This document shows positions 10,590-23,640 of a stretch of 64,000 bases of DNA, one piece after another. The notes beneath the pieces were generated by a model. That model saw only the letters and a list, made by a program, of their open reading frames with translations, was not told the DNA's origin and did not search any database. The position numbers were made by a program, and so were the translations under genes. How positions within the stretch are numbered: the first letter of the stretch is position 1; the number at the start of each line of letters is the position of its first letter. Source of the DNA: Epiperipatus broadwayi (taxonomy: Eukaryota > Onychophora > Udeonychophora > Euonychophora > Peripatidae); the NCBI GenBank assembly GCA_028023455.1, contig JAQFVV010000036.1, positions 4,153,576 through 4,217,575 on the forward strand, read 5' to 3'.

Positions 10590-12241
10590 GTGGTGATGAG
10601 AGTTTGTGTTTTTTTATTTACTAACAGTATGGCATACTAACATTTTTCTAGCCTTAATAAATTGTTTTAGTAAAATATAGTGACCAGGAATAATGACATA
10701 CCTGCTATATTATCTTTTTTTTTATATTTAAACAAGAAGTGACAAACCCAGGGTGCTCTGTTGTTGCCTCATTACCCAAAGTAAAATATTTTTTTGTTTA
10801 TTTTTTTTAAATTTTTCCGCTAACTAGTGGTGAATCTGTAATCCAGATGTGTGCTTCATGAGCCATCAACCAATTTAACCACCAAATAAGGTTCAAACCC
10901 ATTTTCTCATCTACTGGGATAATATAGTCAACATGCACATCTGCATAACTCTTCCTGACCCTCCATACCTATTTCAGATAAATATTATTAAATATTTACA
11001 GTTATAAATGTAATTATAGTTAAAAGTTCCTAAATAATATGTACAGTCATGTATGTGTGTTCGCATACATGCAGCAGATACATATATGTGATGTAAAGAA
11101 TAATAGTATTTATTTAATAATTTTATTATATTATTTAATACAAGTTGGTTGTAAAGAATGATGCAATGCGTGAGAAGGTTCTTGAAGCCACTCTAAGTAA
11201 AGTAAAATTTAGCAAATAATAAAGAAATCCATTAGTGAAATCTAGAAAATAACTCTATTGAACTAATTCAGGTTTAAAATATTTTAAATTAAAATTATCA
11301 TTCTGCAAATCATTTCTAAACTCAAAATAGATTCAGAACAATAACTTCAAGGATTTTATCAATACTTTGCATTTTCTATTGCCTAGGTAAATGTGTATCT
11401 TCATTGCCTCAGGTGATTCTTTAAAAGCATTCCTATAAATGTTATAACTAAGTATAAATAGGGCTTATTTTTCTACTAACAAAAACAGACAGTTGATTTT
11501 GAATTTGGTTGCTAAGTCAAATCCATGCTCATCATATTTTCATCATTATGACCACTGACTAGTGGACCAAGTCCACCTTTTCCTGTCTTTTCTATGATTG
11601 TCTCTATACCATAATGTTGTTTTCCAATTCCACACAAATGGACTGCTTACAATGCTATATTGAAAGTGATTCAGGCACAAAATGCTACCTCCATTCTCAT
11701 GAAATAAGGACCACCCATTCTCAAATATAAACTGCCTCCAAAGGACATAGATCTCAAGCCATCATGCCAGTGCATCAGAAGGTAATCTACAAGACCACCT
11801 TAAAGATTCATTTCACTTGCTATATTTTTTTTATTAAACCCTATTTTAACTTTTAGAAATGTATTTTATCTGTATTTATTCACTGATAACTTAATGCCAG
11901 TTATATAATTGTAATTAACCTTTTATTATGACTCTCTGTATCCTTTTGAAATGTATATATAATTATTCTAATCCATTTTATGCTCTTACTTTATTCTTTA
12001 TTTTAATGTGGTAGAATTTTATTGATATATTTATTTTCTGTTTATGTATTTTATTTAATATGTAATTATATGCCAATCTAACTCAACTTCACGAGCATCT
12101 TTATATATTAGTATTCTAAACCCCAATCACTCAGGGGGTATCTTCATTCATGTGAATCATATATTATAATGTCTCCACTTTTGTGTTGAGTATAAGATTA
12201 AATAATACTATATGGTTTAAGGGCAGCCTTCTATAAGATTG

Positions 12242-12243
<2 letters not shown>
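10590..12243. other. non-coding stretch
   Basis: No gene was seen. The portion 11,510-11,830 is less AT-rich than its surroundings and may be an old repeat, but nothing in it is recognised. Confidence 0.5.

Positions 12244-12301
<58 letters not shown>
12244..12301. repeat. (AT)n microsatellite
   Basis: About 58 bp of uninterrupted TA dinucleotides directly precede the family A repeat. Confidence 0.95.
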
Positions 12302-12303
<2 letters not shown>

Positions 12304-12429
12304 TAACTTGCTTTTAATCTTGCCTTTAAGTGATCTCTAGATGCAGCTTACCAATAGCTCTTAGCAAGCTTTATTTATATAAGTGCCAAAAGAGAAAGAA
12401 TTCAAAATCTCTCTATCATCAAGTCCCTA

Positions 12430-12475
12430 CCTCCAGACCGATTGTTTTCAAGCTTATGACTCACCTCAGTGGAGG
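12430..12475 (-). ncRNA. decayed hammerhead motif (family A)
   Basis: On the minus strand, stem I is perfect (CCTCCA with TGGAGG) and the triplet GTC is present. The first box reads CTGAGGT instead of CTGANGA, and the second box is GAAA with one extra A. Probably inactive, but the perfect stem I is notable. Confidence 0.5.
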
Positions 12476-12972
12476 GCTAGGAATCTAGAAACTAGATCCA
12501 AAATACTAACTCAAATGTCAGCACTTATAAAACATGTTTCTATCAATTTGAAAGTGAACTTTTCAGACATATAAATGTCTTCAAATCCAGCTTTTCAAAC
12601 CAGATAGTTATATGGGTCTGAATTCAGCTCAGTTTCACCATATAGAAAAAGCCTCTGCAATATAGCATAACAAAAAGCCTTCAAAGGTACACTTATAATA
12701 ATTAATAAATCAAGTCATAAATTTCATAACTTGTTTTTTAAGCTTGTATTTAAATGGTCACTAGGTGGAGCTTACCAATAGCTCTAAACAAGCTTTATTT
12801 TTATATAGTGAAACTGAGCTGAATTCAGATCCATATAGCTATCTAGTTTGAAAAGCTGAATTTGATGACATTTACGTATCTGAAAAGTTCAGACTTTCAA
12901 ATTGATAGAAATGTATTTTATAAATGCTGACTTTTGAGTTAGTATTTTGGATCTAGTTTCTAGAGTCCCAGC

Positions 12973-13018
12973 TCTCCACTGAGGTGAGCCATAAACTCAA
13001 AACCAATTGGTCTGTAGG
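12973..13018 (+). ncRNA. decayed hammerhead motif (family A)
   Basis: CTGAGGT, then GAG-CCATAAA-CTC as stem II, AAAA for GAAA, and a proper stem III ACC-AATT-GGT followed by C. Stems II and III pair well although two core positions have changed. It is the mirror partner of 12,430-12,475. Confidence 0.5.
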
Positions 13019-13139
13019 TAGGGACTTAAGGATAGATATTTTGAATTCTTTCTCTTTTAGCACTTATAAAAATAAAGCTTGTTTAGAGCTATTTGTAAGC
13101 TCCATTTAGTGATATATATATATTGAAACAGTAAGATTC

Positions 13140-14600
13140 GTATTTGAATCTTAAGTTTCACCTTTTTCTGTCGTCTCTCACTGACCGGTCTATCCCGCCC
13201 AAATTTAAACTTTTTGGTATTGAATTGTGTGTGTAGCAATATTAAAAATGTATAAATATGTAGAATTCAGCATAAACATGCACACATTTCGATCTCAAAT
13301 TAAAGGCAATAAATAGGGATAAAATAATATAATTTAGATTTCTTTTAGTTATATAATTTTAATCATTTATTTTGGATTATAAAGTTCGTATTTATTGCTT
13401 TGTTTAAATTTCGTTTAATAATAATTCTAAAAAAAAAATCTGATGTAATATTTAATTAAAAGTTAGAATGATCTTATGTTCCCTTTTTGTCTTTGAAATT
13501 TTAAAGCATCGGTCATTGATAGATAATAGATTAATTAAAGAAAAATTCCCCAAAATGTAATTAGTAAATGTAAAATGTACACAATAGAATGGCAGCTTTC
13601 TTTAATTAAAACCAACAAAATGCATTGATTATCCTCAGGGCAGATTAAGTAGAACCTAAAAATACCTGAACAAAAATGTGAAAGATCAAGATAAAAAAGA
13701 GACCATCTTAGACTTGCTGGAGACATTCACTTAAACTTTAGCTTTGCTCTCGATCACTGAGAGTCTCCACAATATAAAAATAATTTGTTCCTGCCAAGGT
13801 ATGACCGAGTAAAAGCACCTAGATTATTCTCCATCGGGAGATGGCCTATCAGATGCCGAACTTTCCATTGCCCATCATAAGTTCACCATGAAGATCTGCT
13901 GCCTGAAATAAATGAGAAAGATGCTGTTGCTGTTAAAATAAATGAAACGCCTAAATACAAGAAAGAACTGCTAATCACGAACCTTTTGCTACTAAACTAA
14001 TGGAATCAGAAAACTTCTTATAAAACAAGTACCTGTCTGTGTTCAAACTCTAGAGTACTCTAATAATATGCTATAGCTCTTCTTCATACTACTTATCTAA
14101 ATTATAAAATGTAAAAACTACCATATGTATAACTAAAACTGAATAATTAACTTAATGTGTAAATTTCTCTAATAATCTAGCTTACCTCATTCTATATTTT
14201 TTGAGTGCATATTTCTAAAATCTACATTTTATCTATATTTATTATTTAATTATTGCATGCTCACAATTGTCTCTATTTTCAAAGTTTAAATCTATGATTG
14301 TTTGAAACAGTGAATGCGTGTCACATTTTCATTAATATTTACTTTCATAAATAACTTAACTTTCATATAAATTGACATGCATTCAGTGCATCATTTATTG
14401 TAATGCAGGGTCTACTACTTCGCAAATGGCTGGCATATTAGTTGTAATCATTCCCAATTTAGATATGTTTTGTATTTATTAAATCTTAATGAATAATTCC
14501 ATCAAATTACATTTCTTTGAGAGTCGCCAACATTCTTTAGTAAATGTTGATAATGTAGGGCCAAGTTAGAAATCTATTTAAATCTTATCATAATCATTTA
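13140..14600. other. non-coding stretch
   Basis: No gene or repeat was recognised. Some moderately GC-rich text lies at 13,740-13,900. Confidence 0.45.
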
Positions 14601-14620
14601 TACATTATACATGTGTTATG

Positions 14621-14965
14621 TTTTAGAGACGTGATGACCCATTCCGCCGTGAAATTTCCGGATTCTTCAGGGTTGAAATTAACCCCAGTCGTCCTACACA
14701 AGTGGGCAAATGGGTGCTCCCATAGGACTTGACGACATTATGCAGCCAGCCAGCAAACTGCGACATGGACTGCTTGTCCCTAATTATGCTTATGTGTCAC
14801 CTTATTTTGTCGGGCCGATGGCAGAGACCAGCCCAACATTCTTATAAAACCATTCGCGGCATTGCAGTTTCGATATACTGCTATTCCATAGTGCCTTTCT
14901 AAAGCGTACCACGTGTTCCTTTACTTAATTTTATTATTCTATATATCACTCCACCTCAGCATTAT
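14621..14965. other. GC-enriched island, unidentified
   Basis: This segment stands out from the AT-rich surroundings (for example CCATTCCGCCGTGAAATTTC, and GGGCCGATGGCAGAGACCAG). No open frame, tRNA fold or repeat family was recognised. An old interspersed repeat or LTR fragment is the likeliest explanation. Confidence 0.4.
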
Positions 14966-16380
14966 CTTCATAAGCCACTCTCAAATAAAGGTTTGTTTGC
15001 CCTTAGTGATAAATAAATATTTTAATTAAATAAATATATGTCCACCGCTACTCTTAAATCTTACTTTAGAGTCCTGCATTGCAAAGGTATAAATCCCTCC
15101 AGGCATGCATTAGAAATACTTACTCGATAATTTTAGGTAGCTAGATTATGCCTTCAAATAAGTGAATTCCTTTTGTAAACATTACAGTATTGGAAATACC
15201 GCTACTGAAGTCCTCAATATAAAATAATGTCTAAATAAATAAATGTATTCTTTAAAATATAATCATGTCGCAAATTCCGCTACTGAAGCTTTGAATCCAC
15301 AAAATATTATTAGTAAATGATTGTTTTATTAAAATGTATTAATACATAATTTTAAACTATACGTCTGCAGTTATGTTTCATTTATTCGATACCCATTCTA
15401 TATTATATTTCCTCGATTATATAAATACAACTGTTTAACTAATATCAGTTTGATTATTGGCTAACTCGAAAATAAAATCATGAATCTCTTGCATATCCCT
15501 GACCACCGCGCCTAAAGAAATATTTACTAATGTCACATCAGATGCATTGTTTCATGGATTGTATTGTGGAACCGATAAACTATGTTTGAACTCAGTACCA
15601 TGGGTGGCTTCACTACCTTGATGGTGCTGCTGTTCTGTGTGGTGATCGAATTCTGCATTATGTTTATGAGCCACACGTTTTCTGACTGTTACAATATATA
15701 TATATATTGTTGTGAGTTTGATTGAACACTTGTTATTAAATACATTATTTGTTTTTGATAGTTAGATGTATAAACAAACATCAGATTTGGATAATTTCTT
15801 CAGCATTGGCTTCTATTTTTATTTTGATATCCGCAATTAAAAAACCATCTGTATGACTGAGGTCTGTTGATGATAACATTGTTATTTGGCCTCATGGTAA
15901 GCATGTTCTTTGTTGATTTTTAATTTTCTTAAATTCTTTTCACAACAATAAATTATGTATTGAAATAAAAAATAATAACCAACTTTCATTCTAGGATGTT
16001 TTAATTCAATGAAAAAAGGCTGTTTTTTATCCCATAGTAATATTTAGAAAACAAACACCCACTGAAAGATATCTACATTTTTCTTCTCATCACCATCCAG
16101 AATGATTATTTTCAGTGGAAAAGACATCAGAGAGAACTAAGAGACCTTCTGATGACAGCCATTTTCACGAGATATCTATACAACTAAAAAAAATGTGTCT
16201 TTATAATGGTTTTCATCACTGGATTATTAATAGGTTTTTTATATAATAAGAAAAAAAATGTTGATACTTCAAAATTAAGATGGTTCTGCTATACATAAAG
16301 GGAGTAACTGATAAAATTGGTAAAGTTGTACAGAAAAATAATATCCACACAATTTATATTACATTTGAAAAAGTTAATAA
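14966..16380. other. non-coding stretch
   Basis: No gene or repeat was recognised. Confidence 0.45.
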
Positions 16381-16385
16381 ATTAT

Positions 16386-16771
16386 TTCTACACTCTAAAA
16401 ATAAAATTCATTTGCAGTCTCGTTGTGTATATGAATCCATATGAGGTTTCTTTATGTTCATATATTGGACAGACCATTTGTAGAATAAACATAAGAAAAG
16501 AAGACACTTTTTGGCAGGTAGAGAAAAATATAATTCATCAGCCATTTATTTATATATTAAATTAATAATCCATGAGAGCAATTTTAATAAAACAAATATT
16601 CTGGCAAAAATTGAACAATATGACCAGAGATGGCTAAGGAAAGCTATAGATATTTTTAAAATGCATAAGAGCATAAATGAAAAGTGTAAATTAAAGGAAA
16701 TTAACACTATTTGGGTAAAGCTATTGGAGGATAAAAATTTTTTTTTAAATTTCTCAATCAATAAAATTTGA
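16386..16771 (+). pseudogene. Penelope-like element: GIY-YIG endonuclease end, frameshifted
   Basis: Frame 3 from 16,386 gives VVYMNPYEVSLCSYIGQTI followed by CRINIRKED, matching the GIY-YIG core (xVYx...C...YIGQT...R) of Penelope endonucleases. After a frameshift near 16,500, frame 2 gives SSAIYLYI, NKTNILAKIEQYDQRW and LRKAIDIFKMHKSINE. This is the usual Penelope C-terminal pattern: a conserved Ser-Ala near a histidine, a hydrophobic strand before the R(x)xEAI helix, then an N-containing end. The reverse transcriptase is missing, so the copy is 5'-truncated. A (T)n run ends the frame near 16,740. Confidence 0.68.
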
Positions 16772-16835
16772 GAATAAAAAAAAAATACAAAGGAAAAAAT
16801 AAAGATTTTAACTCTCATCATACACATTCTTATGA

Positions 16836-16864
16836 TTTAGAAAAAAGTCCTAAGGAAAGTACTT
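16836..16864 (+). ncRNA. possible 3' UTR stem motif of the Penelope remnant
   Basis: TGATTTAG, a short loop, CCTAAG, then GAAAG lies about 70 nt after the endonuclease frame. It resembles the (C)TGARRA - stem - GAAA arrangement seen after the other two Penelope remnants (34,360 and 35,410). Short and weak. Confidence 0.3.
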
Positions 16865-16949
16865 ATTATTGTACTAAAACATCATATATTTATCGATTAT
16901 ATTTTTATTATATGGAAACTCCCAGAAATAATACTATGATTTCATATAT

Positions 16950-17198
16950 ATATATATAATTATTCAAAACAATACAATAATTAATACAGTAACAATATTT
17001 TAAACAAATATATACCAATTTAATAGAAGTACTTTCAACTATTTATGTAGTCATTGTCAACTAGACTCAAATTGTATTAGAAAAAAAAAAACAACGACTA
17101 CATAGATAGTTGAAAGTACTTCTATTAAATTGGTATATATTTGTTTAAAATATTGTTACTGTATTAATTATTGTATTGTTTTGAATAATTATATATAT
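16950..17198. repeat. near-perfect inverted repeat, 103-bp arms
   Basis: Arms 16,950-17,052 and 17,096-17,198 are reverse complements with a single mismatch, around a 43-bp spacer with a poly-A run. Flanks are (AT)n. Such identity means a very recent origin. No coding content. Confidence 0.9.
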
Positions 17199-17232
17199 TT
17201 TATTATAATTGGAATACAGTCATTGATTAATA

Positions 17233-17235
<3 letters not shown>

Positions 17236-17317
<82 letters not shown>
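17236..17317. repeat. (AT)n microsatellite
   Basis: Two TA tracts are separated by ACA, about 80 bp in total. The Tyr-Ile repeat frame across it is an artefact. Confidence 0.95.
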
Positions 17318-17319
<2 letters not shown>

Positions 17320-20300
17320 TGTACCACCAATGAATATTTGTTACAAACACATATATAGCAGTACATGTTTCAAAATTTGTAAAAAAAAGGACAAATAATA
17401 GTTTTAAGATTTTTAAAATGAAATTTCACAAAAGCAAAAGTTTGTCTCATATTTTCTTTTAGAATAAAACTTCTTAGCAAGAGGGGGGAGGGAGAAATCT
17501 AAAAGAATTAGAAAAAATTTTAAACTCATTTTTTCACTTTCTCTTTGTAAAGAAAACTTCTTTTATAATGTATAAAATAAGCCAATGTGAAATCAGACTA
17601 AAAATTAGTCTGTAAAAATAAAATGTTTGTAAAACCTTCATTATGTAATTACTTTAAAATATTTTTAGCTGATAAGAAAATCAAAATCAATAGTTCAAAT
17701 AGTTAAAAACCTGAGATTGTTTAGATGAATCTGAGCAAAGGATTAAGATACCCAGAAATGTAAAATTAATTAAAAGACAGATTTCAAATAAGATCTAAAT
17801 TAAAAATAATGATAAGAAATTAAAACAATATGAGAAAAAAGTATATAAAGTAACTCTCTCTAATGTTATTCAATCTAGTCTGCATTTTATGATCATGTTA
17901 TTCCTGTTGTTAATTTGTTATTAGTGTGGAGTTCAGGTTCTTTTAACATTATTGGAGAGACCACATAAAATATAGAAGTGTCTGACAGTAATTCATACTC
18001 CAAACCCTCAGCCATCAACTATCCTGACTGAATCTGGACCAGGAATCAATGCCAAGATTATAAAATAAAAGCTGCTGCATATCCTCTCTCATTATTTGAC
18101 ATTAACATGGAAGGAAAGCTTGGAAACCATCGATGGAGAAACAAAAATCCAACTAGTTTGAATGCAAAATGAAATGGAAAGCAAAACCATTGCACAATAC
18201 ATACAAAATAAAAACCTGAGTAAATATACTTTTAAATACATGTGTACACATTTAATTTTAAATGATATAAAATTTAATTAATGAACTATTATAACTATAG
18301 CCTAAAATAATCATTTAAAATTTTATTATGTAAAAAATATTGTCTTATTTTATATTGTATTAAATATATGTGTGCATAAGTAATTAAATATTAATGTTTT
18401 CTTTAATTGTGATTTTGTCTATTTTCTCTTTCTCTCTTGTCACTGCATCACCAGTAAATTAATGTAGTGTTATTTTCTGTGTTAAGTAAATATGCTGAAT
18501 TCTGAGGCAGAGTGTGAGCTAGTCGTGGAATATTTCAAGCATTGGATTGTGACCTGTCATCAAAAGCATGCTGATTATATAACTTATGATTGGCTGGCAC
18601 CTGAAGTTGATCCTCAAAACAAAATGCTTTGGATGGCAGGGGCTTTAATCTAGCAGCCGATGTTGGTCATGGTCTGGAAATGTTATCATGTTATACTTTG
18701 CACAGCTTAATCTGACCATGGGTATCATTGATGACTCTACTATCAATGACATTCTTCCCTCTGCTAGAAGAGCTGGTCCATTCACATAATATTAAAAATA
18801 TGTTAAAGATATTTAAACCCACTTAAACTTAGTATATATTTTAAATAGACCCAGTTATATATATATATAAGGCCTTTTTTAATTAGAAGATATTATTTTC
18901 ATGCATTTAAATGTTTAATTAAAATAATTTTATATTAAATGCACATCGTTTTTCATTTAATAAAGTGACTATTTTTATATTCAGACACAAATTTATATTC
19001 ATTTATGCCCATACAAGTTACAATGGTTTATTATTCTAAACAATGTTCCAAAATACTTATGCATGCTTTGTTTAGAAATGTCCAACGATGGATAGATGCA
19101 TACATGTTTGTGCATATGTTTAATACCAATGGCACACTATATATATATATACTTTATTATTATATAATATTATTCATTGTCTTAGTCAAAAAAAAAAAAA
19201 CAACTACGATACTTTCTGCTAATCTTAATTTGATTCATCATGTGTAGAAGATATTTTCATTATTAATTTGGCATAAAATAAATCTTGCTCATCAATTAGT
19301 TTTCATTTTTGTTGCACTAGTCTGCTTTATTTTGAAATATATATATTGTGCCAGGCATTATCAAATGGCCTTGCACAAAATCTGCTGTAAAGAATATTAC
19401 AGCAGATACATATATAGATTTGTACATATTAGGCACAACAAATATATAAATGTGCTATATTAATAATGGAAGTTGGATCTGAGCAATTAGAATACCCACA
19501 CACACCAATCTAAAGCAAACATTTAATGGTCACACAAATATCATACACATATAATAAACTCATGTATTTTTCATTTTTGTTTATTTTATGATATGTTATT
19601 TTATGTATTTTTCTTTTTTCTGAAAAATTCAAATAGAGAAAAGCAAATTTATTAAACAAATGGATCAAATGTTGGAACATATTAGTAAAGTAAATAATTA
19701 AAGCAATTGTTCCAACATACTTGTATATTTCTTTTTTTATTATATATTTTTTTTAATTACTTTTCTAAAAACTAATTTTATTCAGTAAACTAAGAATGTT
19801 AATTGCTTTTGCAAAAATCTGATCAAAAGCAAAATGTTTGATAATGCTATAATTAAACTGTTATCTTTTTAAAAATTCTTTTGAATTGATTTTGTAAGCA
19901 AGTGGTCTGGGTTTTTCAAGATGGAAACCAATCATTGTATCAAACCCTAAAATGTAAAATTTAATCAGAAAAATTGTAAGCAATGTTATAATCTAAGTGA
20001 TAAGCTAAATTAAAAGGATTGGCTGATTCATACTTCTCAGAGGGCTATCTGTATTGGTTCTGATGAGTGATTTTGATAAGTTAGTCAGCGCTGAGAGATT
20101 CATTCTTTCATTGGCATTCAAGTCATTCACTACTTTGGCTCCAGAGATTTTCAATCATCTAGCAACTTAGAGATAAATTTACGGACTAGACCGCTGCTGA
20201 CATTTTCTAAGAAATCCATTATATAGTTCTTTTAAGAACTCTTGATTTCTTAAGAATTTAATAAACTAGTCAAGATAGAAAATGAACATTTGATAAAATT

Positions 20301-20335
20301 TATTATCATATACAAACAGAGGAAAATATGAAGCA
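17318..20335. other. non-coding stretch with two less AT-rich patches
   Basis: No gene could be supported. The patches 17,990-18,070 and 18,490-18,790 are richer in G+C and could be decayed repeats or unrecognised exons, but their frames are closed and no motif is seen. Confidence 0.4.
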
Positions 20336-20560
20336 ATCTACCAGTGAGCCCAGTAAAATGACCGTGGGGTAGACAATCAGCCAGCACACAGCCCTTTCTC
20401 TGTCCCAAGCCGCCAAGATGTGACCACGCCAGTTCCAGCCACCCACAATGATGACAAATGCCTTGCTAAATAGATGAAATCCTCACTACACAGCCAGTTG
20501 ACTTGAAGCCCACTCAGAGCCCAGAGGAGAAGAATGAAGACGCAGACATAAGTTTATTTT
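20336..20560. other. GC-enriched island, unidentified
   Basis: GC-rich text with clustered CAGCC/CCAGC words (for example CAGTTCCAGCCACCCACAAT) lies between AT-rich flanks. No frame longer than about 40 codons and no structural RNA signature was recognised. Confidence 0.4.
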
Positions 20561-23060
20561 AAGATATTTTATTAATATTGAAATAATTAACTTTGATATT
20601 TCTGATTAAATATATCTTTTTTTTTTTTTATTATTAGTCATTTAAAAAAGAGAGTTGTCTCTCGCATATGTATATTGAATTTACGGTTATTACGGGCATA
20701 AATGTTAAAGCTTTTAATTAAATCTTTTGAGTCAAATTCAAATTTTAGTATTTTCAACAAAGGTTGCAATGAGATTTTTTTTTCTTGTTGCTATTCGTTT
20801 TCCTTTTTGTTACTCCTGAAATTCGTCATACACAAATATACATGTGTATATATGCGTACATACGCTTATAATATTCGGTAAATACGATATCTCATGTTGA
20901 ATATCTAAAAAAAAAAAAAATGTATTTAACCGTATATCTTTATTTTTAAGTTATTTTTTTTTGTCACTGTTGCACCTTATGATGCATGTAAGAAGGGATC
21001 TATTATAGATTCCCTGTAAGCAAGTCCTTAAATAACTTTATATTTAAAATAGTAAGTGTTTAATTGTGCTGCACGCATATACATGTATAGGAATTTATCT
21101 ATGGCAAAAAGGAAATAGATACGGTACCTCATGTTGAGTATTATATAGTATCTGAGCAAATGCAACCTTGTTGACTTGTTGAAAAATATGAAATTAGTGA
21201 AATATCTCATATTGAAAATACACGTATGCATAGTTTATTATTATTATTATTATTTTTTTTGCTATCAATAAAAAGGTTTTAAAGTACTGAGTAAAAGCGT
21301 ATGCATGTATGACCAAAAATCTCATATCTGTATATCAAATCACACAAAGTAAAATTTATTTCTACAGGGTAAAAGAGCTCAGACCCCTTCCATTCTTTAT
21401 ACAACATTGTAAATAGCTTTAGGGATTTATTTTTTCTTATATAAATTGTATTTGTCGATTTCAATGTCTCGTGTATATATATATAGGGGTTTGTGATAAT
21501 TAATTATTTAGTATTTTTTTTTATTATATCATCATTAGTATGAAACGGTGGTGGGTATTTGGGATTAAATAAATATTTAATCATAATATTAAACTTGTTT
21601 CGTTTTCATATTCTTTATATTGATAAAAACGTATCATTTCCTTATCAACCACGTACCTATAATAATCATTTAACTTATGCATTTGAAGACCCTAGATGTA
21701 GAGTGACTGAGCTAGCCACAAAGGGATATCGCTCTACCGGGGTGTTAAATCTTATTCTCATGCTTCGCTGGACATATGGTATTGCACACCCTTCTGGGAG
21801 GGGAAAAATTCATTTTTATTCTTTTCTAGAAGTGGTGTGCAAAAGTCTATTGTGTAAATAGATTTTTCAAAGGTGTGTACTTGCCATTGTTCTACATATT
21901 CTGGCATTCAAATAAGATATCAACTAAAGGGTGTTTTTAACTGGAAGAGTCCTGTCAATCCACTTTTTCTATCAGTTTAGCTGGAAGTACCAATATACAT
22001 GAGTACAGGCAATCGGCTAAATAAGTATCCATTTCTTTTCCTGTTAAATCTTGTTCACTTCATGCTCAGTGCAAGATTAGGATTAGGAAATCCGCAGGGA
22101 GAATGGTCTGGTACTGTAAAACTGGTGCACAACTTGGTTTAAACATAAAAATGGTACGATTAAGGAAAGAACAAGTTAAATTATATAAATGTATAAATTA
22201 CGGTAAAAATAATTTACGTGTCGTATGTATATATAAACTTTATGTAGGTGAAATGAAAACTAAATTAAATGTTGCCTATATATATGAGAAGTTATATAAA
22301 GTTTGATCGTTAGTTGTTGTTTTTTTTTAAATATATAGGGTAATTAATAGGCTGTACAAATGAACATGCTTAGTTTGCTATATATATTTTTTGAAGATAT
22401 TCTTAGTTAATTAAAAATATTTGACTCAGAAAATTGCAGTTCCAAAATGATAGTTTATTCTTTGTAGCGACGGATATTTAATATATATTTACGATTCAAA
22501 TTGTTAGCAATAAATCAAACGCAAACACTGTATTCTATAAGTATAATGTATAAGTAAAATAGACTTAAAAGTAATTTTAAATAAGTATACATGTAATATA
22601 TTGACGGTTGATATTTCGTTATATAGAGTACAGCTTCTTTTATCTTAATAATTGCTTAACAATTTTCACTTTAAACCGGGTCGCTAACATTTTATTAGAT
22701 AAGTAAAGCTGCCATTTAATCTGAGTAAAAACTGACATCAACTTGTGAAATTAAAATAGAAATAAAAACTATTAAATGAATGAGTTGGGGGAAAATAATG
22801 TCACACTTTGCTTATATACGTATATAAACATGGACGGAGGATTTCTATAAATGGTTATTACAAATAAAAGTAATAATTTATTATAGCGTAATATTATAAA
22901 ATAACTTACAATTGAGTTTATTGTTTTGTTTTAAAAAGAGAGAAAATAGACATTTAGATACAGGTATAAAACCTGGTTATCAAAAGTTTCGTAATGATTT
23001 TAAAATAACTTATACTTGAATTTGTTGTTGTTTATAAACAATATATGTAAAGTACGAAAA
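20561..23060. other. non-coding stretch
   Basis: Imperfect inverted text lies around 21,775-21,845 (TTGCACACC answering GGTGTGCAA). Loosely repeated ATCTCATGTTGA(A/G)TAT phrases occur at 20,880-21,230. No gene is supported; a 100-codon frame at 21,559 has no domain. Confidence 0.45.
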
Positions 23061-23066
23061 TGTTCA

Positions 23067-23236
23067 ATAAATGCATCCCTGCTCATATCTTTGGAAGCTT
23101 ACGGGATCTTTTTGCATTATAGAACAGAAAGAAAGAACTCTTCATTTTCGAAGAGCCAATTTAAAGGTATAACCTTAGTAAATGCACCCATGCTTCTTTC
23201 TTTTTAAGGCTTACAGAGTCTTTTCGCATCACAAGG
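23067..23236 (+). repeat. diverged tandem duplication, about 111-bp period
   Basis: 23,067-23,122 and 23,178-23,236 align (TAAATGCAYCC, TGCT, AGCTTAC or GGCTTAC, TCTTTTYGCAT). They are two copies of an unidentified unit. Confidence 0.5.
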
Positions 23237-23499
23237 TATGAAGGTCTCCGAGAAAAGATTATCTCTCTTTTCTCAGCTAAACAGTACCCCCCGCACGAAT
23301 GACGGAGTACATATACTATTACAAAGTCATAGAAAGTCCGAACTACATATAGATCTCCGGCCGACCCACTGAACCGTTGCTGCCTTCCGAGAGGACAGAA
23401 ACCCAGATACAATCCAGCTCCTACATATCATGCCCGAGAACCCAAAAATCTTCACTAGCTACCCTCGAACAGAATGATCAATTAATAACTACCATTGCT

Positions 23500-23640
23500 T
23501 ATCCTTTATCTTTTTTTTTTTTTCATATGTCACAGCATCTGCCGGGACGCGAACCCACACCCGTCTGCAACCAACTACTTGCTTGCATGGCGGCTGCGAT
23601 ACCTCTCGGCTAACAACGCAAGACAATATCCTTCATCTTT
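23500..23640 (-). mobile_element. tRNA-derived SINE, minus strand, with target-site duplication
   Basis: On the minus strand: GCCGAGAGGT, a GC-rich tRNA-like middle, GGGTTCGCGTCCCGG (box B), GCAGATGCTGTGACATATG and an A-tail. This is the same plan as the copies at 7,312 and 30,275. The flanking near-identical repeats TATCCTTTATCTT (left) and TATCCTTCATCTT (right) are the target-site duplication. Confidence 0.8.

Larger units (their letters stand above)
12302..13118. repeat. family A inverted repeat pair with decayed hammerhead motifs
   Basis: The blocks 12,340-12,640 and 12,790-13,090 are reverse complements (GAATTCAAAATCTCTCTATC answers GATAGATATTTTGAATTC; GTCTGAATTCAGCTCAGTTT answers AAACTGAGCTGAATTCAGAT). 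The unit order matches family B at 55.3 kb: AAGCTTTATT lead, AAAGAG...GAATTC, hammerhead region, TTTCTATCAATTTG, TTTTCAGACATATAAATG, CTCTGCAATATA. A and B are therefore diverged copies of one repeat. The element ends in (AT)n followed by TTGAAACAGTAA. Confidence 0.8.

Noticed and set aside
13185-13200. CTGACCGGTC near 13,181 as a hammerhead fragment
   Set aside because: Only a short word matches. There is no core order or stem.
16152-16175. CTGATGA at 16,149 as another hammerhead
   Set aside because: No GAAA box and no pairing stems follow it within range.
17130-17333. Tyr-Ile repeat frame, and similar frames at 26,497-26,745
   Set aside because: They are produced by (AT)n microsatellites on both strands.
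18490-18790. Possible host exon in a less AT-rich patch
   Set aside because: All frames are interrupted, and no splice-site pair or domain could be supported.
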